A DNA stretch of 7,945 nt. It comes from Desulfotomaculum sp. (GTDB lineage Bacteria > Bacillota > Desulfotomaculia > Desulfotomaculales > Nap2-2B). Location: NCBI GenBank assembly GCA_003457075.1, contig DMIY01000011.1:653-8597 (forward strand), in the 5' to 3' direction. A model generated the notes under the pieces. That model saw only the letters and a program-made list of their open reading frames with translations, searched no databases and had not been told where the DNA came from. Both the position numbers and the translations under genes were made by a program. This document shows positions 7,414-7,945 of this stretch, in pieces (position 1 is the stretch's first letter; each line of letters begins with the position of its first letter).

Positions 7414-7764
7414 TTACAGCACCGCTACAAGCGTGGCTGTAATGCCGCCAAATCCAATGATCATGCCGATCAGCAAACCTGCGAACCAGCGGTTGGCGCT
7501 ATCCATTCTTTCATCCAGCTTGTTAATATCCTGTTTCAGTTCACTTCGCAGCCCGTCGATTTTCTGATCCAGCCTAACGATACCCTGGTCGATTTTCTGA
7601 TCCAGCCTATCCATTCTTTGATCCATATGGTCGATTTTTTGTTCTACCCTGTCCACGCGTTGGCTTACGTAATCCATTTGCCGGATCATTATGGACCAGG
7701 GATTTACCAGCATATCAGGTGGTTCGCTGGTTGCTGAAGTTTCTTTCATTGCTTCCTCAGCCAT
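7414..7764 (-). CDS. Small coiled-coil protein with C-terminal membrane anchor, function unknown
   Basis: This 116-residue protein is not one I can name. From the chosen start, residues 1-20 are an acidic, Ser/Thr-rich head; residues about 27-89 are a long heptad-like stretch rich in D, Q, K, R with I/V/L/M at regular spacing (RVDRVEQKIDHMDQRMDRL and following). Then NRWFAGLLIGMIIGFGGITATLVAVL forms one hydrophobic segment ending at the C-terminus, so it is predicted to be a tail-anchored rod facing the cytoplasm. This resembles small XhlA/Bdr-like coiled-coil membrane proteins in general design only. The frame extends upstream to a TTG at 7815, but the ATG at 7764-7762 is preferred. AAGGTG lies 6 bases before it, and the earlier candidates fall inside the apparent promoter. 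The coding sequence contains an exact internal repeat. Its own promoter suggests a single-gene unit. Confidence 0.75.
   Translation of the reverse strand: MAEEAMKETSATSEPPDMLVNPWSIMIRQMDYVSQRVDRVEQKIDHMDQRMDRLDQKIDQGIVRLDQKIDGLRSELKQDINKLDERMDSANRWFAGLLIGMIIGFGGITATLVAVL
7555..7609 (-). repeat. Two exact 22-nt direct repeats, period 33 nt, inside the coiled-coil gene
   Basis: Bases 7555-7576 and 7588-7609 are identical over 22 nt, offset by 33 nt, which equals 11 residues (the repeated peptide is RLDQKID). A degraded third copy begins at 7630. The exact identity at DNA level, including silent positions, points to a recent in-frame duplication and not just conserved protein periodicity. Confidence 0.9.
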
Positions 7765-7786
7765 TATCAACACCTTCTTCTTCTCC

Positions 7787-7815
7787 ATTCTAGCAGTTTT
7801 TTTGATCAAAAACAA
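7787..7815 (-). promoter_or_regulatory. Extended -10 promoter of the coiled-coil gene
   Basis: On the minus strand, TTGTTT (7815-7810) and TAGAAT (7792-7787) are separated by 17 bases. A TGC directly precedes the -10 hexamer, as in extended -10 promoters. Transcription would start near 7780, about 16 bases before the chosen ATG, leaving just enough leader for the ribosome binding site. This arrangement is why the upstream in-frame starts are rejected. Confidence 0.5.
7799..7812. repeat. Perfect 14-bp palindrome TTTTTGATCAAAAA, operator-like
   Basis: The sequence is identical on both strands, and it lies in the spacer of the coiled-coil gene promoter and over part of its -35 element. A protein bound here would block polymerase. 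A/T-rich palindromes also arise by chance in low-GC intergenic DNA, so operator function is inference. Confidence 0.4.
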
Positions 7816-7820
7816 TAATC

Positions 7821-7843
7821 AAAATATCTTAAGAGGATATTTT
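7821..7843. repeat. 8-bp inverted repeat with 7-base loop, intergenic
   Basis: AAAATATC (7821-7828) and GATATTTT (7836-7843) are perfect inverted arms around TTAAGAG. It sits just upstream of the coiled-coil gene promoter. It could be a second operator or a weak A/T hairpin. It is too poor in G/C to be a good intrinsic terminator. Confidence 0.4.
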
Positions 7844-7858
7844 TAAAGGTGATTAGAT

Positions 7859-7880
7859 GCAGAATTTCTGCGGTTTTTTT
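7859..7880 (+). terminator. Weak terminator-like hairpin
   Basis: GCAGA (7859-7863) pairs with TCTGC (7867-7871) around ATT, followed by GG and seven T (7874-7880). It has the form of an intrinsic terminator for rightward transcription, but the stem is only 5 bp and no rightward gene ends nearby. If real, it would stop antisense transcripts before the rightward promoter at 7914. Confidence 0.25.
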
Positions 7881-7913
7881 AAATGGGATAAATCTTTTGC
7901 TTGAAAGACTTGT

Positions 7914-7943
7914 TTTACAGGTAATTGATATTCGTGATACAAT
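7914..7943 (+). promoter_or_regulatory. Rightward sigma-A promoter for a gene beyond the window
   Basis: TTTACA (7914-7919) and TACAAT (7938-7943) each match consensus at 5 of 6 positions with an 18-base spacer. No coding region follows inside the window, so its target would be a divergent gene starting just past the right edge. Confidence 0.45.
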
Positions 7944-7945
7944 CT

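Noticed and set aside
7205..7567. Rightward open frame spanning the peptidase start, the intergenic gap and the coiled-coil gene end
   Set aside because: It crosses two minus-strand genes and a promoter, has no ribosome binding site and shows no protein family features.
7555..7651. CRISPR-like or tandem non-coding repeats
   Set aside because: The repeats are in frame within a coding coiled coil, spaced by only 11 nt, and decay like protein repeats; there are no spacers.
7786..7815. Longer N-terminus for the coiled-coil protein (TTG at 7815 or ATG at 7788)
   Set aside because: Neither has a ribosome binding site, and both overlap the -35/-10 elements, whereas the ATG at 7764 has AAGGTG at good spacing.

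Overview
The window reads as a low-to-mid-GC Gram-positive (Firmicutes/Clostridia) chromosome segment, most like the Peptococcaceae (Desulfotomaculum/Pelotomaculum-type) by protein character. The reasons are the Bacillus-like GyrA, the DXP-independent PLP synthase pair pdxST, a classic T-box leader, strong purine-rich ribosome binding sites and sigma-A style promoters. The lineage is inferred from recalled family resemblance, not from a search.

Positions 1-3406 (+ strand) hold the 3' three quarters of gyrA, then pdxS and pdxT, which make pyridoxal 5'-phosphate (PLP). Positions 3407-3783 are a 377-base gene-free stretch with a promoter and a complete T-box riboswitch ending in a 12-bp terminator. 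It controls a two-gene unit at 3784-6518: a class V PLP-dependent aminotransferase (alanine/serine-glyoxylate type) overlapping by 4 nt a full-length, ACT-domain 3-phosphoglycerate dehydrogenase (serA, TTG start). Together these look like the first two steps of serine biosynthesis, with the aminotransferase standing where serC would be. PLP from PdxST is the cofactor of that aminotransferase.

Positions 6520-7764 are on the minus strand: a complete prepilin peptidase (tail to tail with serA, one base apart) with its own promoter, and a small coiled-coil protein with a C-terminal membrane anchor, whose promoter carries a perfect 14-bp palindrome between and over its elements. The last 130 bases contain only regulatory-looking sequence: inverted repeats and a rightward promoter that would drive a gene beyond the window.

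Most of the window is well-understood housekeeping and I see no clearly undescribed system. The points most worth a second look are the identity of the T-box specifier (no serine codon sits in the expected position), the palindromic promoter of the coiled-coil gene, and the internal 33-nt duplication in that gene.
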